Shown: positions 1-7,510 of the stretch, in pieces
Position numbering within the stretch: the stretch's first letter is position 1
How the letters are laid out: each line of letters begins with the position of its first letter
NCBI RefSeq assembly: GCF_036325985.1
Contig: NZ_JAUHLI010000023.1
Location: 1 to 36,465, forward strand
DNA: 36,465 nucleotides
Reading direction: 5' to 3'
Source of the DNA: Alkalimonas cellulosilytica
GTDB taxonomy: Bacteria > Pseudomonadota > Gammaproteobacteria > Enterobacterales > Alteromonadaceae
The notes under the pieces: generated by a model
The model's database searches: none
Seen by the model: the letters and a program-made list of their open reading frames with translations, nothing else
What the model was told of the DNA's origin: nothing
Made by a program: the position numbers and the translations under genes

Positions 1-1
1 G

Positions 2-538
2 ATTAATTACGAACAGCCACGCGGTTTAAACCAATCCGTGATAGCCGGTTTACTCAGCTGCGGCTGGGTAACGAAACATCAGAACATCTTAATCACCGGC
101 CCCTGTGGTAGCGGTAAAACCTATCTCGCGTGTGCTCTGGCACATACCGCCATCTTAAAAGGTCATAGCGCAAAATATTACCGGCTATCGCGATTACTGA
201 TGGAGCTAAGTCAACACAAAGCAGATGGCAGTTACAGTAAGGCACTAAAACAACTAGCGAAATACGACATCCTGATCCTCGATGATTGGGGACTGGAGCC
301 GTTAAAAGCGGCACAACGAAACGATCTGATGGAGATCATGGATGATCGGCATCAGCTAACGTCAACCATTATGTTAAGCCAGTTACCAACAGAGGAATGG
401 TATCAGACGATTGGTGACAACACGCTGGCAGATGCCATCCTAGACAGGTTAATGCACAACGCCCACAGGCTAAAACTCAAAGGAGAATCGATGCGAAAAG
501 TCACATCAGAGTTGACTGAAAATGAACACCTAGGTTAA
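2..538 (+). CDS. istB: IS21-family helper ATPase IstB, 5' end cut by the window
   Basis: This is the ATP-binding partner of the IS21 transposase IstA; it helps assemble the transposition complex and choose the target. The frame is open to the left edge, so the N-terminus lies outside the window; a GTG at 38 is in frame but is probably internal, because the residues before it (YEQPRGLN) look like normal IstB sequence. A Walker A motif (GPCGSGKT) is encoded near 100-123 and a Walker B (LILDDWG) near 272-292. The C-terminal part, with a sensor-like serine (MLSQLP) and the arginine-rich IstB end, is complete. istA would lie further left. The terminal repeats that follow at 571-617 fit the right end of the element. 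The family assignment is secure; whether the copy is active cannot be judged. Confidence 0.9.
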   Translation: MNYEQPRGLNQSVIAGLLSCGWVTKHQNILITGPCGSGKTYLACALAHTAILKGHSAKYYRLSRLLMELSQHKADGSYSKALKQLAKYDILILDDWGLEPLKAAQRNDLMEIMDDRHQLTSTIMLSQLPTEEWYQTIGDNTLADAILDRLMHNAHRLKLKGESMRKVTSELTENEHLG

Positions 539-570
539 AACAGACCTGAGCCCAATGCGGGAAATACTGG

Positions 571-617
571 GTGTTCACATTCACCAGAATCGGTGTTCAC
601 ATAAATCAGAATGCGCA
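571..617. mobile_element. Right end of the IS21-family element (terminal direct repeats)
   Basis: Two near-identical 20-bp direct repeats lie at 571-590 and 593-612. Both start GTGTTCACAT and end CAGAAT. They are followed by GCGCA, so the element probably ends with the CA at 616-617. Multiple short terminal repeats and a TG...CA border are typical of IS21 elements, and the position just after istB is as expected. The exact border is an inference because the left end and target duplication are not in view. Confidence 0.65.
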
Positions 618-654
618 AAAAGTAGGATATTAATCCAATTATACTGATGGAAGT

Positions 655-748
655 GGGAATATAGTCCTACATGTAACTTGTTTGAGTTGCTTGGGAATCG
701 AGGTTGGACTATATTCCCATTAACGGTTGAATAATAGGAATATAGTCC
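655..748. promoter_or_regulatory. Three-copy operator region in front of hipBA
   Basis: The 13-mer GGGAATATAGTCC at 655-667 recurs as its exact reverse complement at 706-718, and as 12 of its 13 bases at 737-748. Each copy is itself an imperfect palindrome (GGAnTATAnTCC). The centres are 51 and 30 bp apart. Clustering directly upstream of a HipB-like gene suggests autorepression, as in the E. coli hipBA operator, although the base sequence differs from the E. coli site. The third copy would lie inside the coding sequence if translation began at 727, which supports the start at 763. Confidence 0.75.
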
Positions 749-762
749 CTTGGGTTGGTGAT

Positions 763-1068
763 ATGGCTAAGCGTGATTTGCATAATGTACTGTTTCCAAA
801 GCAGCGCAAAATCCTGAAGCATTTTGGTGAAGACTTGCTGTTGGCGATGAAACGACGTGGTTTTACAAAAAAGCTGCTGTGCGAACGTACTGGTTTTGAT
901 CATAAAACCGTGAATAAAGTCTTCGCAGGCGATCCGGGCGTTGCCATAGGCACTTACTTAAAAGTGATGGCCGTTCTTGGTATGGAAAGCAACTTTGCAG
1001 AAATGGCCGCCCATGATGACGTGGGTATCAAGCTGCAAAACATAAAATTGCTGGAAGGTTCAAGATGA
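763..1068 (+). CDS. hipB: HipB-like antitoxin, XRE-type DNA-binding repressor
   Basis: A predicted protein of about 101 residues with one helix-turn-helix in the middle (AMKRRGFTKKLLCERTGFDHKTVNKVF), followed by a tail containing a conserved-looking MAVLGM segment. It should bind the three operator copies just upstream and neutralise the HipA kinase. I chose the ATG at 763 over the in-frame ATG at 727 because the earlier start would place an operator inside the gene and its N-terminal residues are unlike the family. The gene overlaps hipA by four bases (ATGA), so the pair is translationally coupled. Assignment rests on the XRE fold plus position before hipA. Confidence 0.8.
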   Translation: MAKRDLHNVLFPKQRKILKHFGEDLLLAMKRRGFTKKLLCERTGFDHKTVNKVFAGDPGVAIGTYLKVMAVLGMESNFAEMAAHDDVGIKLQNIKLLEGSR

Positions 1069-2315
1069 GCCGTGAAATCGTCGAAGTCTATGCCGACTGG
1101 CAGCCAATTGAAGCGCCTTTGCTAATTGGGCAGCTATCTTACAGCGATTCAAGCCGAGGTGGCGTGTTTAGTTTCGCCTACGATAAAGCATTTTTAACCT
1201 CAGCCTATCGCTTGCAAATTGATCCAATCCTAACGCTTCACTCCGGTGAGCTCTATAACGATGAAGCCGATAAAAACTTTCGTACATTTCTTGATTCATC
1301 GCCTGATAGATGGGGGCGTATTTTAATGCAGCGGCGTGCGGCGATTGAGGCGCGCAAAGGCATTCGAGCAACAGGTCGATTAAACGAGTTGGATTACCTG
1401 CTGGGCGTACACGACTCTTACCGGATGGGTGGTATTCGATTTAAGCGAGCAGGCTCGGCTGCGTTCTTAGATGACAACGCTGAGTTTGCTGCGCCACCAA
1501 TGGCTTCTTTGCGAGAGCTAGAACACGCAGCAATGCAGATTGAAAAAGACGATAACATCGACAGTGACGATTATTACCGCTGGTTGAAAATGCTGATTTC
1601 TCCAGGCTCATCATTAGGCGGTGCAAGGCCCAAGGCTTGTGTGACAGACGAACAAGGCCACTTGTGGATTGCCAAGTTTCCCAATCTAAATGACACCCAT
1701 GACGTGGGCGCGTGGGAGATGGTCTGCTATGAATTGGCGCTGGCGGCAGGTGTTGACATGTTTCCAAGTGAGATTAGGCAGTTTTCCTCTGGGCATCATA
1801 CCTTTTTAACAAAACGGTTTGACCGCGACGGTGAAAAGCGGCTGCATTTTTCGTCGGCCATGACACAGCTTCAATACTATGATGGTGAACAATCCCAAGG
1901 TGCCAGCTACTTAGAGGTTGCTGAATTTATATCCAATTCTGGTGCACAAACCGAAGCTGATTTAGCGCAGTTATGGCGACGTATCGTATTTAATATTGCG
2001 GTGTCCAACACGGATGATCACCTACGTAACCATGGGTTTTTATTAACAAAGAAGGGCTGGAAGTTATCACCTGCTTATGATTTGAACCCGATAGTGGGTA
2101 AGCATGGCCTGCATCTGAATATTACCGATGCGGACAACGCTTTAGACTACCAGCTAGCCTTTGATGTGAAAGACTTCTTCCGGCTTTCGCAAACCCAAGC
2201 CACGCAAATTTACGATGAAGTATTAATTGCGGTTAGGCAATGGCAAACCGTTGCTAAGCGCCTAGGGATCCGCCGAGCAGAGCAGGTCATGAAAGCATCG
2301 GCGTTTAACGTTTAG
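1065..2315 (+). CDS. hipA: HipA-family serine/threonine kinase toxin
   Basis: A 416-residue protein, close to the usual length of a full HipA (about 440). HipA toxins phosphorylate glutamyl-tRNA synthetase or other translation factors and so cause growth arrest. Visible landmarks in order are the N-terminal subdomain (first 100 residues), the Ser/Gly-rich loop SSLGGARPKA near residue 182, the catalytic segment NTDDHLRNHG near residue 315, and the metal-binding segment LSPAYDLNP near residue 334. All key acidic residues seem present, so the kinase is probably active. It is not the split HipS-HipT type, since both halves are in one chain. It overlaps hipB and is probably repressed by the HipA-HipB complex at the operators upstream. 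The actual target cannot be read from sequence. Confidence 0.88.
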   Translation: MSREIVEVYADWQPIEAPLLIGQLSYSDSSRGGVFSFAYDKAFLTSAYRLQIDPILTLHSGELYNDEADKNFRTFLDSSPDRWGRILMQRRAAIEARKGIRATGRLNELDYLLGVHDSYRMGGIRFKRAGSAAFLDDNAEFAAPPMASLRELEHAAMQIEKDDNIDSDDYYRWLKMLISPGSSLGGARPKACVTDEQGHLWIAKFPNLNDTHDVGAWEMVCYELALAAGVDMFPSEIRQFSSGHHTFLTKRFDRDGEKRLHFSSAMTQLQYYDGEQSQGASYLEVAEFISNSGAQTEADLAQLWRRIVFNIAVSNTDDHLRNHGFLLTKKGWKLSPAYDLNPIVGKHGLHLNITDADNALDYQLAFDVKDFFRLSQTQATQIYDEVLIAVRQWQTVAKRLGIRRAEQVMKASAFNV

Positions 2316-2321
2316 TGAGTC

Positions 2322-2370
2322 AGTGAAACTATTATTATTTTTCAGCAGATAAAGAAGTTATAGTTTCACT
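2322..2370 (+). terminator. Inverted repeat after hipA, possible terminator
   Basis: AGTGAAACTAT at 2322-2332 is exactly complementary to ATAGTTTCACT at 2360-2370, and T residues follow at 2370-2373. The 27-base loop is long for an intrinsic terminator, so this could instead mark a recombination or insertion border. From 2371 to 2605 I see no convincing gene, only two short open frames (2393-2488 and 2493-2582). Confidence 0.4.
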
Positions 2371-2605
2371 TTTATGCTTTGCCTCATACTCCATGTGTTT
2401 GAACACTCCACTTACCGCGGCCATAGAGCAAATCATGCATTGTGTTGCAGAGCTGGATTGGGCTGTGATCAAATTGGAAAAGAGCTGATACTATGGGCTT
2501 TAAATTTGTGGGGATCCCCCAGGCGGCCGCTGGTCTCGCTGCAATCAGCTGTTTGCCGATTAGGTACTCGTTAGCGTTGTAATGAATCAGTGGGAAGGTG
2601 CACAA

Positions 2606-3997
2606 ATGACAAGACAGGAATTGCAGGACTTGATTGCCGAGCTAGCCAACGAGTTCGGCGTGCCCGGAGTTGCCGCCGGACTGTGGTATCGAGGCGATGT
2701 ATCGTACGTTTGCCATGGAGTCACCAGCATCGAGAACCCGTTACCAATCGAAGAACATACGCTATTTCAAGCAGGCTCGATCGGTAAGACCCTCACGGCT
2801 ACGGCATTGGTTTTGCTGGAGGCTCAAGGACTTGTGGCGTTGGACGCGCCGGTTCGCCGGTATGTTCCAGAGCTCAATCTTTCAGATGTGACGGCGGGCG
2901 ACCAGGTCACGCTTAAGCATCTTCTGAACCATACAGCGGGGTGGGAGGGGGATTTCTTCCCGGATACGGGGGAGGGAGACAATGCGTTGGCTGGCTTTGT
3001 TGACCGCCTGAATGAGCTTGAGCAGTTGACGCCACCGGGGACAGTATTTTCGTACAACAACGCAGCGTTCTGTCTTGCAGGTCGGGTCATCGAGAAGGTC
3101 ACCGGTGAGACCTATGAGTCTGCGATCCGAAGGCTCATCCTCGAGCCTCTCGGGCTCCACGAATCGTTCTTCTTTCGTGATGATGTGATGACGCGGCGTT
3201 TTGCCGTTGGTCACAAGACAACGGATGGCGATGCATTGGAGGTAGCAAGACCTTGGGGGTTGCCTCGTAACGGCGCGGCGGCGGGCGGAATCGTTACCAG
3301 CGTCTCCGATCTGCTCGCATGGGCGCGATTCCATTTGCGCGGCGCTCGCGATGATGTTGAAGCGCAGTACTTGCCGGACAATCCTCGCTTGCAGGCAATG
3401 TACAGGCCCACTTTGCATATGCCTGGCTGTGCATTCGGCGATGCGTTCGGGATTGGTTGGTTCCTGACCAAAGTCGGGAATGCCTGGTTAGTCAGTCACG
3501 GCGGTAGCACGCATGGACAGGAAGCCAATCTTGCCTTTCTACCTGAACATGACTGGGCGCTGGTTCTCCTGACCAACTCCAGCCCCGGTGGCATGTCATT
3601 TAACGAGGCCGCAACGAAGCGTGTGCTGGCCGCTTGTACCGGGATTGTCGAGCCATCAGTGCAAACGGTGTCGGCAGCACCTTCTGAGCTCGCTGAGTAT
3701 GCGGGAGAGTATAGGGCTCGTAGCATGCGTTGCTTGGTAAGCGTCGATGAATCTGGAGAGTTTGTCTTCGCAGTTTCGAACGAGCTGGAGTTAAACGCGC
3801 TGATGTCGGAAAATTCTGAAGTGCCGCAATCGGAGCCCACTGTCCTTCGTGCCCTGCTGGTGAGAGAGCATGCAGATCGTTATGTCTTCGCAAGTGGTCC
3901 GCTAAGCGGCACCACGGGATACTTTGAGCGCGGTCAGAATAACCGGGTGCGAGCGCTGCATCTGTTCGGGCGCTGGCTGTCTCTGGTGGATGCATGA
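2606..3997 (+). CDS. Serine hydrolase of the class C beta-lactamase / esterase VIII fold
   Basis: A cytoplasm-type serine hydrolase of 463 residues with no signal peptide. Three landmarks of the penicillin-recognising fold are present: the nucleophile motif SIGK (Ser58, Lys61), the YxN-type motif YNN (Tyr150), and a C-terminal HGG (His298) in place of KTG. HGG/HTG variants are usual for esterases and peptidases of this superfamily rather than true beta-lactamases, so resistance should not be assumed. A C-terminal domain of about 110 residues follows the catalytic part. I prefer the ATG at 2606, which has GGAAGG upstream, over the in-frame ATG at 2582. The gene is visibly GC-richer than hipBA and the genes after 6033, and a second hydrolase of the same fold follows, so the pair looks transferred. 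The substrate is unknown. Confidence 0.8.
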   Translation: MTRQELQDLIAELANEFGVPGVAAGLWYRGDVSYVCHGVTSIENPLPIEEHTLFQAGSIGKTLTATALVLLEAQGLVALDAPVRRYVPELNLSDVTAGDQVTLKHLLNHTAGWEGDFFPDTGEGDNALAGFVDRLNELEQLTPPGTVFSYNNAAFCLAGRVIEKVTGETYESAIRRLILEPLGLHESFFFRDDVMTRRFAVGHKTTDGDALEVARPWGLPRNGAAAGGIVTSVSDLLAWARFHLRGARDDVEAQYLPDNPRLQAMYRPTLHMPGCAFGDAFGIGWFLTKVGNAWLVSHGGSTHGQEANLAFLPEHDWALVLLTNSSPGGMSFNEAATKRVLAACTGIVEPSVQTVSAAPSELAEYAGEYRARSMRCLVSVDESGEFVFAVSNELELNALMSENSEVPQSEPTVLRALLVREHADRYVFASGPLSGTTGYFERGQNNRVRALHLFGRWLSLVDA

Positions 3998-4074
3998 TGC
4001 TTAGCTCACGCGAATGGGCAGCATTCACGAAGTTATTTTTGTGACGATTGGTCACCTCCGAAAAGTGCAAGACG

Positions 4075-5271
4075 ATGATTAATTCAGTCCATCACGGGCA
4101 GGTTCCAAGAGCTATCGAACATTTGTTGGCCCATGCGGTCGAGGAGCTGGCCGGCCTGCGGGGAGTTCGACATGCCATCCTGGGTGTCGAGCCAGGGGAT
4201 CGATCGTACCGCTGGATTGGTGCCGCCGGTATCGCAAACTCATCCGGGGCACCAATGACCCCGGAGACTCCCTACTGCCTTGCAAGCGTTACCAAGCTCT
4301 ATATCGGTGCGGCGATCCTGCGACTTGAGGAACTCGGTCGGCTCTCCATTGACGACCCACTGACGGTTCACTTGTCCAGCAAGATGGTTTCCGGTCTTCA
4401 TCGATGCCGAGGTGTTGACCGGACGGCCGATCTCACCCTTCGCCACCTCCTCGGTCATGCCTCTGGGCTTCCCGAGTACATCTCCGAGGCCCCTAAGGGA
4501 GAAAAAGCGCTGTTGGAACGGGTTATCGAGCATGGGGATCTGAGCTGGGACACAGCCGATGTGATCGCCATGGTCAGGGGGACAAAGGGAGCGCACTTTG
4601 ATCCAAGGCCATTCGACGGACGCCGACACACGGTTCGTTACTCGGACACAAACTTTCAGCTCTTGATTGCTGTTATTGAGGCCGTAACCAGCCAACCGCT
4701 TCATGAAGCCTTCGCCACGCTCATCTATCGGCCTTTGGGCCTTAACCGGACATGGCACCCGGGAACGCCTTCTGCGTCATCCATGCAAGCGGCTGCGTTG
4801 CTATGGGCCGGTGATGAGCCATTGGAGCGGCCGCTGGCCCTGCGCTCCTTCCGTGATCTCTTCAGCACGGGTGACGAGACACTCCGCTTTTTGCGTGCCC
4901 TGATCACCGGTGAGCTGTTCGATAACGTTGCCACGGCGGAGCGGATGCGCCTACACTGGAACCCGTTCGCATTCTCCTTGATCCCAACAGCCCCGAGCTG
5001 GCCCATCGAGTACGGGCTTGCCATGATGCGATTCGGGACACCGCGATTGCTCAAGCCATTCTTCTCATCACCGACACTTATTGGTCATACCGGCGCCTCC
5101 GGCTCCTGGCTTTTCTACGTCCCTAGTTCAGACCTGTATCTCACAGGAACAGTGGACCAGTTGACAGCCCCATCGGTGCCATTCAGAAAACTGCCACGAT
5201 TAGTTGAGCAACTGCACTCAGCCGCCAAGAAAAACGGAATAAAGAATGCTGACCACCATGCGTCTAGTTGA
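4075..5271 (+). CDS. Second serine hydrolase of the beta-lactamase / esterase fold
   Basis: A protein of about 398 residues with the same catalytic plan as the gene before it but clearly different in sequence. It has SVTK (Ser71, Lys74), YSD at Tyr190 (the third residue is Asp rather than Asn), and HTG near the C-terminus in GHTGASG. YSD and HTG occur in many D-aminopeptidase and esterase-type members. No signal peptide is visible. A TTG at 4048 also lies in frame, but the ATG at 4075 is the more ordinary start; neither has a strong ribosome binding site. The gap to the previous gene is only 77 bp and both run in the same direction, so co-transcription is likely. Base composition is high in GC as in the neighbour. 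The substrate is not predictable. Confidence 0.78.
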   Translation: MINSVHHGQVPRAIEHLLAHAVEELAGLRGVRHAILGVEPGDRSYRWIGAAGIANSSGAPMTPETPYCLASVTKLYIGAAILRLEELGRLSIDDPLTVHLSSKMVSGLHRCRGVDRTADLTLRHLLGHASGLPEYISEAPKGEKALLERVIEHGDLSWDTADVIAMVRGTKGAHFDPRPFDGRRHTVRYSDTNFQLLIAVIEAVTSQPLHEAFATLIYRPLGLNRTWHPGTPSASSMQAAALLWAGDEPLERPLALRSFRDLFSTGDETLRFLRALITGELFDNVATAERMRLHWNPFAFSLIPTAPSWPIEYGLAMMRFGTPRLLKPFFSSPTLIGHTGASGSWLFYVPSSDLYLTGTVDQLTAPSVPFRKLPRLVEQLHSAAKKNGIKNADHHASS

Positions 5272-5757
5272 AACTGGATGACGCACTTGATCGTTCGACT
5301 GTCACATGGAGGCATAAGGCCTATGCTACGTAGTCAATCTCCTAAAAATTCTGGAAGATTTGCAGGTATATCCTTGCCCGTTTGATGGCCGGCTCTGACT
5401 CTAAATTGTAGAGTAACTAATAGACCAGAGAAATACAGGGGATAGTTCATGGCTAAAATCAGAGGCTAAAGATTAGATCAATTTATTAACCCTGATTATT
5501 AACACTATAACTGTACAAATAATAAGCAAAGCTGCAAAAATACCCTAATGATCGCATATGCGATCTGCAGAGAAGGAACCAAATCTCAAATGTAAACAAA
5601 CAACCCTTTATCGGGACCCTTGATCTAAGATATTAATGTAAAATGACGCTTTGAGAAGAGTTTTAGCTTAATTTAATGTAATTTGTGTAAAATTTAATAT
5701 TTTACCGTCCTGAAGCGGCTATTAATTTTATTTCTTAAATTTCAATAACCTATGCAC
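5272..5757. other. AT-rich gap without genes, with one perfect 16-bp palindrome
   Basis: No credible coding frame is present. The stretch becomes AT-rich after about 5450. GATCGCATATGCGATC at 5550-5565 is a perfect 16-bp palindrome with a GATC (Dam methylation) site at each end. A short dyad, GCATA...TATGC, lies near 5312-5326, shortly after the second hydrolase gene. I find no convincing DnaA boxes or replication gene nearby, so calling it an origin would be speculation. Confidence 0.55.
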
Positions 5758-5931
5758 TTTGGTTAGTTTTCTAACCAAAAAAACTGCCGTTACGCGTAAC
5801 ACTCCAGAATGGTTAGTATATTAACCAAAATCAATTGCGTTACGCGTAACGCGATATAATTTGGTTAGTTTTCTAACCAACATGCCGAATGTTTCGCTTA
5901 AGAAGGCTCAATCTGGTTTGTTTGGCAACCA
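5758..5931. repeat. Lattice of two alternating palindromes, about 26 bp apart
   Basis: Type R (TGGTTA-N6-TAACCA) is centred at 5768.5, 5818.5 and 5870.5, with a weaker copy (TGGTT-N8-AACCA) at 5922.5. Type P (GTTACGCGTAAC) is centred at 5794.5 and 5844.5, with a 9-of-12 match at 5896.5. The two types alternate R-P-R-P-R-P-R with steps of 24-26 bp, and each type repeats every 50-52 bp. The second P copy extends to a 16-bp perfect palindrome (5837-5852). The array lies downstream of genes on both sides, between the 3' ends of the hydrolase gene and the regulator gene at 6033, so it is not an obvious promoter operator. Confidence 0.85.
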
Positions 5932-6032
5932 AAACCCTGCCTTTTAGGAATGACGCCTGTAAATTTGCCCAATTTGGTTTCCGTAGGCTATCCGCACATG
6001 AGATCGGCCATTTTCATGTGCGCGAAGCAAAT

Positions 6033-6290
6033 CTACCCGGATGAATTTTGATCCATATTTTCGCCTCGTTCTGGCACTGCTTCCTGCTGCAATTTTTCTA
6101 TCGTCAATAAATCGCTGATTTCACAATCGAGGTAATCACACAGGGTCTCGAGAGTATCGAAATCGATCCGGCCAGTGTTCTCATGATACAGCCTGGTAAG
6201 GGTGCTCCTGTTAATGCCGGTATCCCGGACGGCATCAGAAATTTTTAAGCGCTTTGCACCTAGCAGTGCAGATAAATGACATTTTATCAC
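6033..6290 (-). CDS. Small Cro/CI-type (XRE) regulator
   Basis: An 85-residue protein with a helix-turn-helix at about residues 15-40 (ISDAVRDTGINRSTLTRLYHENTG), then the typical DFDTLETLCDYLDCEISDLL segment of the YozG-like Cro/CI group. The start is a GTG at 6290, which has a strong GGGAGGGG Shine-Dalgarno sequence a few bases upstream. The C-terminal tail is polar. It is transcribed away from the small genes at 6560 and beyond, so it may repress them or itself. The palindrome lattice at 5758-5931 lies beyond its 3' end and could be its binding array, but that is only a guess from proximity. Confidence 0.82.
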   Translation of the reverse strand: MIKCHLSALLGAKRLKISDAVRDTGINRSTLTRLYHENTGRIDFDTLETLCDYLDCEISDLLTIEKLQQEAVPERGENMDQNSSG

Positions 6291-6425
6291 CAGCCCCTCC
6301 CTTCAACTGCGCTGAGTTATCAGCTCTTATAAGCCATATTTTGCTGTTTTAAAGCATCATTATTATGACATGGCTCGTTATCTGAGAGAAGCGGCGATGC
6401 CTCGAGGGAAAATTTTTATTAAATC

Positions 6426-6454
6426 TTGACGCGTGTCGGAAAATTCACCATAAT
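6426..6454 (+). promoter_or_regulatory. Sigma-70 promoter for the 6560 gene
   Basis: TTGACG at 6426-6431, a spacer of 17 bp, then CATAAT at 6449-6454. This is a good match to a vegetative promoter. Transcription would start near 6461, giving a leader of about 100 bases before the ATG at 6560. Confidence 0.65.
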
Positions 6455-6475
6455 GAGCCTTATAAGATATAAAAT

Positions 6476-6518
6476 GAATCTATAAAGATTCACTTTCAGA
6501 GATTTTGAATCTTTTTTA
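6476..6518 (+). promoter_or_regulatory. Attenuator-like leader with competing stems
   Basis: Three segments can pair in two exclusive ways. Segment 1 is GAATCT (6476-6481), segment 2 is AAAGATTC (6484-6491) and segment 3 is GAATCTTT (6507-6514), which runs into a T stretch. Pairing 2 with 3 gives an 8-bp stem followed by T residues, a terminator shape. Pairing 1 with 2 would prevent it. A smaller hairpin (AGATT/AATCT, 6500-6512) also precedes the T run. Regulation by attenuation is inferred only from these pairings. Confidence 0.4.
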
Positions 6519-6559
6519 AGGGCTCTATTTTAATTTCAACGTCGTCGAGGGCTGTTCTC

Positions 6560-6880
6560 ATGAAAAAATGTGGTGGTGTATTAACTGATTGGTTCCAATA
6601 TCAGGTTGATTCAGGCGATAGCGTTATTTTTGGAACTGTGATTGAGGATCCTAATCGCCGGTTCTTTCGCGGTCAGTCAATCGTGACATCCACAGTCATT
6701 TCGATTGATCGTGAGCGGGGCATCGCTGAAACGATGTACTCTGTTTATAAATTAATGGCTGAAAACTCTACGGATGAAAATGTCCGTCATAAATTTTCGC
6801 TGTCCTACGGTGGCGCTCGTTTTCATGCTGATATGAACTGCATTGTTCGTGATCCAAAGGGTCTGCATTGCATGGCCTGA
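6560..6880 (+). CDS. Small protein of unknown function
   Basis: A 106-residue protein that I do not recognise. It has no signal peptide or membrane segment. The middle part (SIVTSTVISIDRERGIAETMYSVYKL) looks like alternating beta strands and a helix. It is led by a clear sigma-70 promoter at 6426-6454 and an attenuator-like leader. The ATG at 6560 follows GAGGG at a suitable distance. The next gene starts 49 bp downstream, so both probably form one unit. Small unannotated genes beside a Cro-like repressor often come from prophages or integrated elements, but no phage structural gene is in view. Confidence 0.65.
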   Translation: MKKCGGVLTDWFQYQVDSGDSVIFGTVIEDPNRRFFRGQSIVTSTVISIDRERGIAETMYSVYKLMAENSTDENVRHKFSLSYGGARFHADMNCIVRDPKGLHCMA

Positions 6881-6929
6881 GTGGTCGCATGAATGTGCAT
6901 TGCGCATTTTTTTGTCTGGAGGTTGTTTG

Positions 6930-7313
6930 ATGTCAGACAAACTGAAACACATTGAGGAATTGGCCGCTCTCTTCAATCAGCCAGGGGATAGCACCCCGTT
7001 TGGGATTGATGCACAAGCTATTGAGCCAATGATGCAGAAGATTGTTGAAGAGCAGATCAAGTACAAACCCATCTGTGCTGTCAATCATTGGGTGATTTGG
7101 CGGGTAGATGAGGCGGATGATCTGATTGTTTTAAAGGGCGACGTCCTTTTTCACTCGCTGGGTCATCGAGAACCGGGCAATTGGGTGCGGACATCCCCAT
7201 TGATTAGTTTCAGGTATAACTGCGTCTTTGAAACAAAAAACACGGTATATCTGATGGTTGGCCCCGGCACCATGAAAGATGTGCCCGCCAGAAGCGTGTT
7301 GGCGTTTCTATAA
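6930..7313 (+). CDS. Small protein, possibly DUF6957-like
   Basis: A 127-residue soluble protein. Its central and C-terminal parts (NHWVIWRV, GNWVRTSPLISF, CVFETKNTVYLMVGPG) resemble, from memory, a phage-associated domain family listed as DUF6957; this is tentative. The frame continues upstream to 6843, but the ATG at 6930 has GGAGG six bases before it and avoids overlap with the previous gene. No function is known for such proteins. It is probably co-transcribed with the 6560 gene from the promoter at 6426. Confidence 0.7.
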   Translation: MSDKLKHIEELAALFNQPGDSTPFGIDAQAIEPMMQKIVEEQIKYKPICAVNHWVIWRVDEADDLIVLKGDVLFHSLGHREPGNWVRTSPLISFRYNCVFETKNTVYLMVGPGTMKDVPARSVLAFL

Positions 7314-7395
7314 CAGACTGCTCGATGGTTTTGATGGTGATTTTTGCTTTACGCAAGCATTGCTGCATGACAGCGGTAAAACCAAAACAGTTAAA

Positions 7396-7425
7396 GCCAA
7401 CTCGCTAATCTGGTAGTGAGTTGGC
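7396..7425 (+). terminator. Strong hairpin after the 6930 gene
   Basis: GCCAACTCGCTA at 7396-7407 pairs with TAGTGAGTTGGC at 7414-7425: 12 pairs with one G-T wobble and a six-base loop. No T run follows (CCCC instead), so it may act as a transcript-stabilising or rho-assisted end, not a classical intrinsic terminator. Confidence 0.45.
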
Positions 7426-7510
7426 CCCATACATGACTGCGTTGTAGCTGAATCAAATGTACTAATCACTTTGTACCGGATGCTCGAGCAATGGATATGG
7501 GATTTTCAAA

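Noticed and set aside
2393..2582. Two short frames (about 31 and 29 codons) before the first hydrolase, one ending where the hydrolase frame begins
   Set aside because: They are too short, have weak starts and no recognisable sequence. One might be a leader peptide or gene remnant but it cannot be supported.
2316..2605. Possible integron attC site or cassette border between hipA and the first hydrolase
   Set aside because: An inverted repeat is present, but I could not find the conserved core sites (RYYYAAC and GTTRRRY) in the right arrangement, and no integrase is in view.
3600..4070. Long frames on the strand opposite the hydrolases, recB and recC
   Set aside because: They are mirror products of GC-rich coding sequence, lack plausible starts and show no domain-like sequence.
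2606..5271. Beta-lactam resistance genes
   Set aside because: SxxK and Tyr motifs alone do not prove this. The third motif is HGG or HTG, no signal peptide is visible, and the sequences look more like esterases or peptidases.
5272..6032. Replication origin of an integrated plasmid
   Set aside because: AT-richness, palindromes and GATC sites are suggestive, but there are no clear DnaA boxes and no replication or partition gene nearby.
6434..6454. TGTCGG upstream of a -10 before the 6560 gene, resembling the WYL-type promoter
   Set aside because: The spacing to TAnnnT does not fit (no TA at 8 bp), there is no matching left arm, and an ordinary TTGACG-N17-CATAAT promoter explains the region.
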